DNA of 37,660 nt, from positions 1 to 37,660 of the forward strand of contig CAZHMN010000022.1 of NCBI GenBank assembly GCA_964533705.1, written 5' to 3'. This DNA comes from CAZHMN01 sp964533705 (GTDB lineage Bacteria > Electryoneota > B3-LCP). The notes under the pieces were generated by a model, which was given only the letters and a program-made list of their open reading frames with translations, was not told the DNA's origin and ran no database searches. Made by a program: the position numbers and the translations under genes. Positions 8,729-16,077 of the stretch are shown in pieces (the stretch's first letter is position 1; each line of letters begins with the position of its first letter).

Positions 8729-9426
8729 CAGATTTTTACCTCCTTACCGTATAAACTTTCAGCCACTTTATCACCGGCGCCGGGTCGCAATTGCCAATGC
8801 ACTTCGGAGATGCGATCAAAGATGAACAGGACGATGTGAGCCAGTTTCGTGAAGGGAATGACCACGAAGAGCAGTTCTGCGCTGAGCAAATGAATCAGCA
8901 TCGCCGCTTGCCAGGATAGGGGATTAACGGATGGATGCGATGCCAGGTATCCCGAAGCAAAAGGTAAAAAGACCAGGACTAATAGGATATAATCACTGGT
9001 GGTGCTGACCGCCCGGTGACGTCTTTTAAAAATCCGGCAGTACAGGAGCACCAGGAGAGCGGCCATGGTGAACAGCGTGAGGTAATCCGCCAGTTCCCGC
9101 CCGATCTGCGGTAGATCAAGGCCGAGGAATTGCTCCCACAGCACGATATGATCGGCCAGGAACAACGGAACGACGATAATACCAATGTGAGAAAGGAAGG
9201 AGACGCTGGAAAAAAGCCTCGTTCCCGGAATCATGTGTTTCACCGGGATCGCCCAGCTTAAAGTATCCAAAATGATCTTGCGCCAGGGAACATTCCTGAG
9301 CCGTCTTCCCTTTCTTACCGCCAGGGAGTAAATCTGGATAACGACGTGGCGCGCCAAGCCCAAAATCATAATCGAGAAGCTCACCGCGAACAAGGGACCC
9401 TTTGCAAATTCTATCCATCCTTCCAT
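8728..9426 (-). CDS. NarI-like cytochrome b membrane subunit (HmcE/DsrM/TmcC-like)
   Basis: A 232-residue integral membrane protein with about five or six hydrophobic segments and well-placed histidines (FLSHIGIIVV, LADHIVLW, LIHLLSAELLF, KLAHIVLF) that can ligate two b haems. This is the pattern of the nitrate-reductase gamma subunit family, which in Hmc, Tmc and Dsr complexes pairs with an HdrD-like Fe-S protein. It probably exchanges electrons with the menaquinone pool. The gene starts 11 bases after the HdrD-like gene and overlaps the ferredoxin gene by one base, so it is part of the same operon. Confidence 0.85.
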   Translation of the reverse strand: MEGWIEFAKGPLFAVSFSIMILGLARHVVIQIYSLAVRKGRRLRNVPWRKIILDTLSWAIPVKHMIPGTRLFSSVSFLSHIGIIVVPLFLADHIVLWEQFLGLDLPQIGRELADYLTLFTMAALLVLLYCRIFKRRHRAVSTTSDYILLVLVFLPFASGYLASHPSVNPLSWQAAMLIHLLSAELLFVVIPFTKLAHIVLFIFDRISEVHWQLRPGAGDKVAESLYGKEVKI

Positions 9427-9437
9427 CAGGAGACGTC

Positions 9438-10877
9438 CTACATTTCAAACATTGCCGATTCTTCTTTTCTCACCTTGGGTGATTTGCCGCCCGGTATTAT
9501 CAGAGCCTTCAGAATGAGGTCATGAAGCCCCATGACTTTGCAGGGCAGCTTGTAATATTCAACCAGTTCTTTCAACTGCTTCTTGCAATTGGCACATGGA
9601 GCGATGACGATTGCTGCACCGGTCTGTCGGATTTGTTCAGCTTTAACCCGACCGGCAATTTCCATGCGGTAATCGTGTATCTCATCTATGGAAACCAGGC
9701 CACCACCACCCCCGCAACAGTAATTCTCTATTCCGTGAGGTTCCATTTCCACATAGTTGCGGACAAAGCCCTTCAGAATCTCTCTCGGCTGATCAACGAT
9801 CCAGCCTGAGCGGGCGATGTTGCAGGGATCATGGTAGGTGACTTTTTCTGTGATGATGTCTTTATCGAGTTTGATTTTACCTCGTCTGATACAGTCCAGA
9901 GTGTATTCAATAAAGCTCACCACCGGATAAGCCTCTTTGCCACCGAAAATTGGGACGAAATCATGTGCCGAACGAGACGCGTGACCGCATTCGCCAATCA
10001 GTATCTTTCGACCGTTCAGGCGAGTTACTTCTCCGACCAACCGCTTGATGATGTTCTCTAAATGCCAATCACTGTAGAAAAGTCCGTAGTTAATGCCGTC
10101 GTAATTCCCACTGCCGATGGTCCAATTGTCCCAATCTCCCGCAGCCTTTAATACCGCGAAATTGCCCATCAGCGTATCCGGTTCCATGAGATAATCGCTG
10201 ACCGCGCAGAAGAAGACGAATTCGCGGTCGGTCTGGTCAATGGGTACTTCAAAAGAAATACCCAGCATCTCCTCCAGGTCTTCTGCCAGGAATTCCAGGG
10301 TATCAACCAACGCTGCACGGGGGACTTTTGAAGTATTGTGGGTTTCTCCGGTCAACTGTTCACGGACGCTGACATGCAGCGCTTTCGACTGGATACCGAT
10401 CATGCTTAAAATGTAGCGGCCCAACCGGGTCATTAGACCGTGATCCACGCCCATAGGGCATTCACGGGTGCACCGCCTGCAGGCGGTGCAGCGGTACAAC
10501 AGTTCCGCCAACTCGTCAATTACGTCTTCAGTCAGTTCGAAGCTGTTTGAAAAACGCGATTTGACCCAACCGCCTATGGTAAAGTAACGCTTATATATCT
10601 CCAGCAGCAAATTGGTCTTATAACAAGGTATGTCATGCGGATCACCGGTAACCTGATACACAGGACAGGTGACCGCACAGCGATTACACTTATTGTTCGT
10701 GGAGCAATAAGTATCGAGCAAGGCTTTGTAGTCTGTAAAATGCAGGATCGCTGCGAAGGCTTCTAAAAAGTGCTCGACAATATTGTGCTTTTCATACGGC
10801 TCCACGTGGAAAAAATCCTCGTGGCGAAATTTTTTCGTCTCTGCCGATGGTAAAGCGACCTGTTTGCTGGCTTCCAT
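9438..10877 (-). CDS. HdrD-like (Fe-S)-binding subunit (HmcF/TmcB/DsrK-like)
   Basis: A 479-residue cytoplasmic iron-sulfur protein. Near the N-terminus are two [4Fe-4S] ferredoxin motifs (CNRCAVTCP and CTACRRCTRECP). The C-terminal half has two CCG-type domains: the elements GECGHASRSAH, HDPCNIARS, ENYCCGGGGG and APCANCKKQ are those that bind the noncubane cluster in HdrB/HdrD. Related subunits in sulfate reducers exchange electrons with cytoplasmic thiol/disulfide partners. It is the first gene of a four-gene operon; AGGAGG lies nine bases before the ATG and a sigma-54-type promoter just upstream. No sulfite reductase or DsrC gene is present in the window, so its cytoplasmic partner is unknown. 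Confidence 0.88.
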   Translation of the reverse strand: MEASKQVALPSAETKKFRHEDFFHVEPYEKHNIVEHFLEAFAAILHFTDYKALLDTYCSTNNKCNRCAVTCPVYQVTGDPHDIPCYKTNLLLEIYKRYFTIGGWVKSRFSNSFELTEDVIDELAELLYRCTACRRCTRECPMGVDHGLMTRLGRYILSMIGIQSKALHVSVREQLTGETHNTSKVPRAALVDTLEFLAEDLEEMLGISFEVPIDQTDREFVFFCAVSDYLMEPDTLMGNFAVLKAAGDWDNWTIGSGNYDGINYGLFYSDWHLENIIKRLVGEVTRLNGRKILIGECGHASRSAHDFVPIFGGKEAYPVVSFIEYTLDCIRRGKIKLDKDIITEKVTYHDPCNIARSGWIVDQPREILKGFVRNYVEMEPHGIENYCCGGGGGLVSIDEIHDYRMEIAGRVKAEQIRQTGAAIVIAPCANCKKQLKELVEYYKLPCKVMGLHDLILKALIIPGGKSPKVRKEESAMFEM

Positions 10878-10913
10878 TAAAATATCCTCCTGGCTTCTTT
10901 GCTCCCTGAAACC

Positions 10914-10928
10914 GCAAAGGCTATACCA
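10914..10928 (-). promoter_or_regulatory. Sigma-54 (-24/-12) promoter of the redox-complex operon
   Basis: On the minus strand the sequence TGGTATAGCCTTTGC has the invariant GG and GC separated by ten bases, as needed for RpoN. The predicted start near 10902 gives a leader of about 25 bases that holds the AGGAGG site (10891-10886) before the ATG at 10877. It departs from consensus at two positions of the -24 element, so it is less certain than the divergent one. Confidence 0.55.
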
Positions 10929-11118
10929 TTGCGCTCCTCTTCAATTAATTAAGAATGGCAGATCACCTTTGAATTGTCAGGATGGCACATGGGCTTAAGA
11001 CAAACAGACAACTAAGATTAACTCTCTGTAACTAATATACATATGATTGAATATTTTTAAGAAAAACAGGCATGAACAAAAGGCGGACTTTTTTGTCGTC
11101 TGCAGTAATAAACCGCCC

Positions 11119-11185
11119 CATTTGATGTCGCGACTGTTGCAACATTATGTCGCGTAAAAACATCAAATGCGACGCTCCGTCGCGA
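11119..11185. promoter_or_regulatory. Cluster of inverted and direct repeats: candidate enhancer (UAS) for a sigma-54 activator
   Basis: Several overlapping symmetric sites lie in 67 bases: CATTTGATGT (11119-11128) with its inverted copy ACATCAAATG (11160-11169); the palindrome GTCGCGAC (11127-11134); the palindrome TGTTGCAACA (11135-11144); a direct repeat ATGTCGCG (11125-11132 and 11147-11154, 22 bases apart, two helical turns); and GCGACG-CTC-CGTCGC (11169-11183). The cluster is about 70-130 bases upstream of the rightward sigma-54 start, the normal enhancer distance, and about 220-280 from the leftward one. The remainder of the 392-base intergenic region is AT-rich with no gene. Confidence 0.6.
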
Positions 11186-11226
11186 TTGAAAGATCGAAAT
11201 CAGGTGAAATCCCCCTTAAAAAGCCC

Positions 11227-11240
11227 GGCACGTATCTTGC
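11227..11240 (+). promoter_or_regulatory. Sigma-54 (-24/-12) promoter of the NifX-DUF1847 gene
   Basis: GGCACGTATCTTGC matches the RpoN consensus GGCAC-N5-TTGC exactly, with GG and GC ten bases apart. The predicted start near 11252 leaves a leader of about 18 bases that includes AAAGGAG before the ATG at 11270. This is the strongest promoter match in the window. Confidence 0.75.
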
Positions 11241-11269
11241 CTTTAGGATAGGCAAAGAAAGGAGATCAA

Positions 11270-12316
11270 ATGCGTTTCGGAATCGCTGTCAACGGAAATA
11301 GAGTCGCACCGAGATGCACCTTCGCCGAGAAGATCTTACTGCTGGATTTGGAGAAGAATTGCATCAAGCGCGAGAAAAGCGTTAGACTGGAACGCAATAC
11401 TTCGGTCGATCTGGTATCGTTGTTACAGGAGAATGCGGTGGAAACGCTGGTCTGTGGCGGCATCAGCAATGATACCATCGCTTCGGTCCACAGCTTGAAT
11501 ATCTCTGTGATTGATAACGTTTCCAGCACTTTGGATGACATCAGGCATGCGCTGTTGCGTGGAACCATTCACCCTGGCTACGGATTTGGACCTTCCGATG
11601 AACCGCTATTGCAGCCGAGAAAAAACGCAGATAAAGCCGCACCTGACAACACCGACACTCAAGATGCGCTTCAGCAATCTGAAGAGGGGATATCCGGTGG
11701 GAATTCAGAAATTAATTGCCTGACCTGTCGCGACAGAGTCTGTTTGGCTGGGGAAATTTGTTCGTTGTCACCTGGTGATGCTCTGCCGCCACCAAATCAA
11801 AACGCTGGAAGGATTCTAGACGTTGCCGCGGAGGTAGCCCTGGAAAATGAACCGCAACTATGTCGGATTTCGGAATTGGTTTACTTCTGTCTGGATATGA
11901 ATTACAGCAAGCTCGGCGTTGCTTTTTGCCATGATTTAATGGATGCCACCCAGACGTTGGTCAGTGTCTTAAAAAGGTTCTTTTCCGTTCTGCCGGTGTG
12001 CTGCAAAATCGTCAGTAATCCTGAAGGGAAATATTCTAGTTTACCGGAAGAGAACAAGAAGGCGGGGCAGCTCTGCAATCCGCGAGCACAAGCAGATGTA
12101 TTGAACCGCTGGGGTAGCGATTTAAACGTCATGGTTGGGCTCTGCGTGGGTGCTGATTGTATTTTTAACCAGGCCAGCAAGGCGCCGGTGACAACCCTGT
12201 TCGTCAAAGATAAATCTCTGGCCAATAATCCCATCGGAGCTCTATATTCACACTACTACTTGGAAGAAATATCAGAATCCTTACGATCCCGAGAATACAC
12301 GACTGAAAAGGATTAG
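11270..12316 (+). CDS. NifX-like domain fused to DUF1847 (cysteine-rich) domain
   Basis: A 348-residue cytoplasmic protein in two parts. Residues 1-105 resemble the NifX/NifB-type dinitrogenase-cofactor-binding fold (start MRFGIAVNGNRVAPRC, later LVCGGISNDT). After a low-complexity linker, residues about 145-340 match the DUF1847 pattern: a four-cysteine cluster CLTCRDRVCLAGEIC, then GQLCNPRAQADVLN, MVGLCVGADC and KAPVTTLFVKDK near the end. The DUF1847 cysteines probably bind metal. Its reaction is not known. The sigma-54 promoter directly upstream, shared with the divergent Hmc-like operon, ties it to redox-complex function. The UspA-like gene follows after 26 bases. Confidence 0.75.
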   Translation: MRFGIAVNGNRVAPRCTFAEKILLLDLEKNCIKREKSVRLERNTSVDLVSLLQENAVETLVCGGISNDTIASVHSLNISVIDNVSSTLDDIRHALLRGTIHPGYGFGPSDEPLLQPRKNADKAAPDNTDTQDALQQSEEGISGGNSEINCLTCRDRVCLAGEICSLSPGDALPPPNQNAGRILDVAAEVALENEPQLCRISELVYFCLDMNYSKLGVAFCHDLMDATQTLVSVLKRFFSVLPVCCKIVSNPEGKYSSLPEENKKAGQLCNPRAQADVLNRWGSDLNVMVGLCVGADCIFNQASKAPVTTLFVKDKSLANNPIGALYSHYYLEEISESLRSREYTTEKD

Positions 12317-12342
12317 ATTGAATCTAAGATGAGAGGATAATC

Positions 12343-12888
12343 ATGGCTATTGACACGTTACGGGCTGTAGGATACTGTGCCCACTACTCAAAACAGGGTG
12401 AATGGGCCTTCAAATATGCCTTGAACCTATCACAGCGCCATTCATTAAGGCTGAACGTCTTTCATTTTCTGGCGGATCCTTACGATCCCGATGACAACAC
12501 CGGGAAGGATCTCTCACCCCAGGAACGGAGTCAACTGGCCATTGAAAAGGAACGCGAGCTCCGCATGTACTTCGATGAGTTAGCCGGTGATTACCTGGAT
12601 GTCGGCTTCAGGTTATGTTTTGACAATGAATGGACCGAACTACACCGCTGTCTGGTGATCCGGGAATTCCAGGTTTTAGTCCTGGGTTACATAAATCCGG
12701 AGGCCACTTTCGCGGGACGTAAACTCACTGAGTTTGCGGAGAGCTTCATTTCGCCCGTGGTTCTGGTCGGTCCGAATTCTCCCGATGAATTCTACCTGAA
12801 TAAACCGGCGGGATTAATAGTGCCTAAACTGGATCTTGCCAAAGCTCGCTGGCGCAGTGTTGAAACAGTATTGCCGCAGAACAATTAG
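12343..12888 (+). CDS. Universal-stress-protein-like domain protein
   Basis: A 181-residue soluble protein with the UspA-type alternating fold: an N-terminal strand (TLRAVGYCAHYS), a helix (WAFKYALNLSQRHSLRLNVFHF) and a C-terminal strand-turn (SPVVLVGPNSP). The nucleotide-binding G-2x-G-9x-G(S/T) loop is not intact, so ATP binding is doubtful. The ATG is preceded by GAGAGGA at good spacing. It is 26 bases after the NifX-DUF1847 gene and probably in the same sigma-54 transcript. A regulatory or accessory role beside the redox module is inference. Confidence 0.6.
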   Translation: MAIDTLRAVGYCAHYSKQGEWAFKYALNLSQRHSLRLNVFHFLADPYDPDDNTGKDLSPQERSQLAIEKERELRMYFDELAGDYLDVGFRLCFDNEWTELHRCLVIREFQVLVLGYINPEATFAGRKLTEFAESFISPVVLVGPNSPDEFYLNKPAGLIVPKLDLAKARWRSVETVLPQNN

Positions 12889-13139
12889 ACGTGATGAAAT
12901 CCGTCTGCCTGGGTTCGCGACAGAATTGCAACATGCACTTCAATTCGTTTGGAGTAATTGTTGCATCGAAACCGAAAATTTATTATACTTAATAAATACA
13001 AGTTTGCAGCCACCAGGATCATTACTAAAGAGGTCATAAAAGAGTGAACCGGTTGCCGGGGCATCTGCCGATACTTGTCTTGGCTTTCTCCTGATTGGAA
13101 ACAAGGCAATTCAATTAACCGCTACCTGAAGAAGAAACA

Positions 13140-14450
13140 ATGGATATAGATATCAGCAAAATCATCTTCAACAGTATAGATCAGGGCGTTTTTACAGTTG
13201 ATAAAAACTGCACCATTACGGCGTTTAATCCGGCTGCTGAACAGATTACCGGATTTCAAGCCTCAGAGGCCATAGGAAAACACTGCTTTGACATCTTTCG
13301 CGCTGACATTTGTCACACTCACTGCGCTCTCAAGGATACCCTAAAAAAACACGATCCGGTCATCAACGCCAGAGTAACCATCATTAACCGTGAAGGGTGC
13401 GAGATTCCCATCAGTGTCAGTACAACATTGCTGCGAAATGGAAAGGACAATATCATCGGAGCCGTGGAATTTTTTAATGATATTTCCGAGATTGAACATC
13501 TAAAAAAACACCTCGATTTTTCCAAGGTGAGGGAAGATATTGTCAGCGTCAATCCCTCGATGCAAAAGCTGATTCAACTACTGCCCGATGTGGCAGAATC
13601 GGAATGTAACGTGTTAATTCAGGGCCCCAGCGGTTCTGGAAAGGAGTTGTTTGCCCAGGCAATCCACAACCTGAGTCCGAGAAAATATGGCCCCTATATC
13701 AAAATAAATTGTGCTGCACTCCCCGCTACCCTGCTGGAATCTGAATTATTCGGTTACGTCAAAGGAGCGTTTACGGATGCCAAACGGGATAAACCCGGAC
13801 AATTTTGTCTGGCCAACGGCGGAACCCTATTGCTCGACGAAATCAGCGAAATGGATGTGTCACTCCAGGTGAAGCTACTGAGGGTTCTGAATAATGGTGA
13901 ATACCAGCCATTGGGATCCACACAGACAATGCGTACCGATGCCCGCATTATAGCATCCACAAACGCTGACATGCAGCAGGTAATTGCTGAGGGTCGGTTT
14001 CGCGAGGATTTATATTTTCGGATCAATGTTGTTAACCTGGAGATCCCACCCTTAAGCGATAGACCTGAGGATATTCCGCTTCTGGTGGAACATTTTATTA
14101 AAGTCCTTAAAAAAAGGACCCGTAAACCCATCGAGAAGGTTTCCCCTGAAGCTATCCATGTCCTGAGGAAATACGAATTCCCCGGCAATGTCAGGGAATT
14201 GCAGAACGCCATCGAGCATGCCTTCGTCATGTGTCATGGGCGCAGCATCGAACCGGAGCACCTGCCGGGTAAAATCGTCAACGCGGCTGCGCTTAAGAAT
14301 GGCTACAACAACCACCCCAAAAGTGAGAAAAAAATTATCGAGGAGGCCCTAATCCGCAACAACGGCAACAGAAATCGCGTTGCCAGAGAACTGGGGATGC
14401 ACAGATCCACGCTCTGGCGGAAAATCCGAACGTATAATATTACCACTTAG
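13140..14450 (+). CDS. PAS-domain sigma-54-dependent transcriptional activator
   Basis: A 436-residue enhancer-binding protein: PAS sensor (residues 1-125), AAA+ domain (about 138-370) and Fis-type helix-turn-helix (about 405-436, NRNRVARELGMHRSTLWRKI). The AAA+ part has Walker A GPSGSGKE (162-169), Walker B GGTLLLDE and the sigma-54 contact loop GAFTDA, a common variant of GAFTGA. The PAS has three close cysteines, Cys49, Cys58 and Cys62 (C-x8-C-x3-C), which could hold an iron-sulfur cluster or act as a thiol switch. No receiver domain is present, so it senses its signal directly. Its likely targets are the sigma-54 promoters at 10914 and 11227. A 251-base gap lies upstream. Confidence 0.9.
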   Translation: MDIDISKIIFNSIDQGVFTVDKNCTITAFNPAAEQITGFQASEAIGKHCFDIFRADICHTHCALKDTLKKHDPVINARVTIINREGCEIPISVSTTLLRNGKDNIIGAVEFFNDISEIEHLKKHLDFSKVREDIVSVNPSMQKLIQLLPDVAESECNVLIQGPSGSGKELFAQAIHNLSPRKYGPYIKINCAALPATLLESELFGYVKGAFTDAKRDKPGQFCLANGGTLLLDEISEMDVSLQVKLLRVLNNGEYQPLGSTQTMRTDARIIASTNADMQQVIAEGRFREDLYFRINVVNLEIPPLSDRPEDIPLLVEHFIKVLKKRTRKPIEKVSPEAIHVLRKYEFPGNVRELQNAIEHAFVMCHGRSIEPEHLPGKIVNAAALKNGYNNHPKSEKKIIEEALIRNNGNRNRVARELGMHRSTLWRKIRTYNITT

Positions 14451-14527
14451 CATTTTGTCCTTGTAAACAATATTAAGAAGTCGTTTTGGGTTTAGTAACT
14501 CAAAGGTCGAAGGTTCCTCCGAGGGAG

Positions 14528-14600
14528 TACCCACGGGAAAATCCTTCCCCCGCTACTATAATAATAGGGACTTGGAAGCTATTCTGAGTCCCCTTTTTAT
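14528..14600 (+). repeat. Intergenic repeat, copy A, upstream of the GTPase
   Basis: This stretch shares an ordered series of short blocks with 15829-15906: TACCCAC near the start, CCCG/CCCCG, the 9-mer GACTTGGAA (14569-14577 and 15873-15881), then ATT, GAGT, CCC and a T-rich tail. Both copies end in a hairpin with T-run, so they may act as terminators. The rest of the 338-base region 14451-14788 holds the promoter-like site at 14694 and nothing else I can recognise. Confidence 0.45.
14567..14599 (+). terminator. Rho-independent terminator after the sigma-54 activator
   Basis: GGGACT (14567-14572) pairs with AGTCCC (14587-14592) across a 14-base loop, and the stem is followed by CTTTTTAT. 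It lies 117 bases after the activator stop codon and is the final part of intergenic repeat copy A. Confidence 0.6.
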
Positions 14601-14693
14601 TAGGTGGATCTTCTAATCCCAGAGTGTGGAAACGAGGTCTGAATTGCCTGGCCACTTTCCTCATCAGATTAACCGCATCTGCCCGTTTTTCGC

Positions 14694-14722
14694 TTGATTT
14701 TCACCGCACGACCGTGTTACAT
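14694..14722 (+). promoter_or_regulatory. Possible promoter for the GTPase gene
   Basis: TTGATT (14694-14699), 17 bases, then TTACAT (14717-14722), about 65 bases before the ATG at 14789. The -10 element is a weak match, so this is tentative. Confidence 0.35.
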
Positions 14723-14788
14723 TGCCTCATATGGCATCCATTATCGGATCAAGGTAACACTGCAGAAGGCAAATAAGCAGGATTCTCC

Positions 14789-15772
14789 ATGCCGACCAAT
14801 CTGCCTCCAGAATATTTCGAGGTGGAAAGACGATATAAGGCGGCCGGTTCGCCGGAGGAGAAGATCAGCCTCCTCGAGGAACTGATCGGCACAATTCCCA
14901 AGCACAAAGGCACGGACAAGCTGCGAGCTGACCTGCGCAGAAAACTGTCCAAACTGAAGAACGCGGCGCAGGCCAAAAAGAAGACCGGCAGACAGGAATC
15001 GGCTTATCACATAGATAAAGAAGGCGCCGGGCGGGTGGTTCTGGTGGGCATGCCGAACGTCGGCAAATCCTCCCTGGTGGCCGCGTTGACAAATGCAGAC
15101 CCGAAGGTGTCGCCATCCCCCTATACCACCTGGGCCCCCACGCCGGGCATGATGCGCATTGAAAACATCCAGGTGCAGTTGATTGACACGCCCCCGCTGA
15201 ACCGGGATCACGTCGAACCGCAATTGATGGAACTGATCCGGGGCGCCGATCTGCTGCTGATCGTGCTGGATCTGCAGGACTTTCCCATCCAGCAGCTCGA
15301 TGATACCATTGAGATATTAAGAGACAATCGTATCGTGATCTGCTGTCGGAAGGATGAGCCGCCTGAAGCCAATTATGGGACTTTTAAACCGCTGATCGTG
15401 GTGAACAAACACGATGACCGGCGGCTGGATGAAGAATTTCAGGTCTTCCGCGAACTTTTCGAGGAGAAATGGTCTTTGATAGCCCTATCCGCCGAGACGG
15501 GACGCAACGTTGACCGGTTTAAACAGGCTGTTTTCGAAGCGTTGGGCATTATGCGAGTATATTCGAAGAAACCGGGGCGAGAGCCCAACTTTGAGGCACC
15601 CTTCGTCATGAAGCAGGGCGGCACGGTCGAGGAGTTCGCCGGAAAAGTACACCAGGATTTTGTTAAAACCCTGAAATCCGCACGGGTATGGGGCAGCGGC
15701 GTTTTTGACGGCCAGAAGGTGAGCCGCGACCACGTCCTCCAGGATGGCGACGTGGTGGAGTTGATGGTGTGA
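14789..15772 (+). CDS. DRG/Obg-like GTPase with C-terminal TGS domain
   Basis: A 327-residue GTPase. An N-terminal helical part (about 1-65) resembles that of DRG proteins. The G domain shows G1 GMPNVGKSS (near residue 87), G3 DTPP, G4 NKHD and G5 SAE. The C-terminal 75 residues, from YSKKPGREPNFEAPF to GDVVELMV, form a TGS domain. DRG relatives bind ribosomes or RNA; bacterial members of this group have no defined task. It is much shorter than Obg, and the glycine-rich Obg fold is absent. Two diverged copies of an intergenic repeat flank the gene on both sides. The ribosome-binding site is weak. Confidence 0.85.
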   Translation: MPTNLPPEYFEVERRYKAAGSPEEKISLLEELIGTIPKHKGTDKLRADLRRKLSKLKNAAQAKKKTGRQESAYHIDKEGAGRVVLVGMPNVGKSSLVAALTNADPKVSPSPYTTWAPTPGMMRIENIQVQLIDTPPLNRDHVEPQLMELIRGADLLLIVLDLQDFPIQQLDDTIEILRDNRIVICCRKDEPPEANYGTFKPLIVVNKHDDRRLDEEFQVFRELFEEKWSLIALSAETGRNVDRFKQAVFEALGIMRVYSKKPGREPNFEAPFVMKQGGTVEEFAGKVHQDFVKTLKSARVWGSGVFDGQKVSRDHVLQDGDVVELMV

Positions 15773-15828
15773 GTTAAATATGAGCGTTAGAGAGTGGGAG
15801 TCGGCGGCAGGGAAATCAGATGGTGTAA

Positions 15829-15906
15829 TACCCACAGCAGAGCTGTGGGGCACCCGGCAATGATTTAAAGGTGACTTGGAAACATTTTCGAGTTCCCTTT
15901 ATTTTG
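15829..15906 (+). repeat. Intergenic repeat, copy B, downstream of the GTPase
   Basis: Partner of 14528-14600 (shared blocks TACCCAC, GACTTGGAA, GAGT, CCCTTT and a T-rich tail). It contains a clean hairpin: CCCACAG (15831-15837) and CTGTGGG (15843-15849). It probably ends the GTPase transcript. The 305-base region 15773-16077 otherwise holds only the alcohol-dehydrogenase promoter. Confidence 0.45.
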
Positions 15907-15999
15907 GATTGAAGGCTAAAATGTCTATTTTTTGCTTAACCGAATGATGATTCCAGCCACACAGCAATCCATAAAAACAGCGCGATATCAAAATAATCG

Positions 16000-16028
16000 T
16001 TGACAATGCAGCAGGTGTGACATATTTT
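16000..16028 (+). promoter_or_regulatory. Strong sigma-70-type promoter for the alcohol dehydrogenase
   Basis: A perfect -35 TTGACA (16000-16005), 17 bases, then TATTTT (16023-16028). The transcript would start near 16035, about 43 bases before the ATG at 16078. Confidence 0.65.
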
Positions 16029-16077
16029 GCAGTATGCAAGCCTGCCTAATTCATAGAAAGGAGCATAGAAAATCCTG

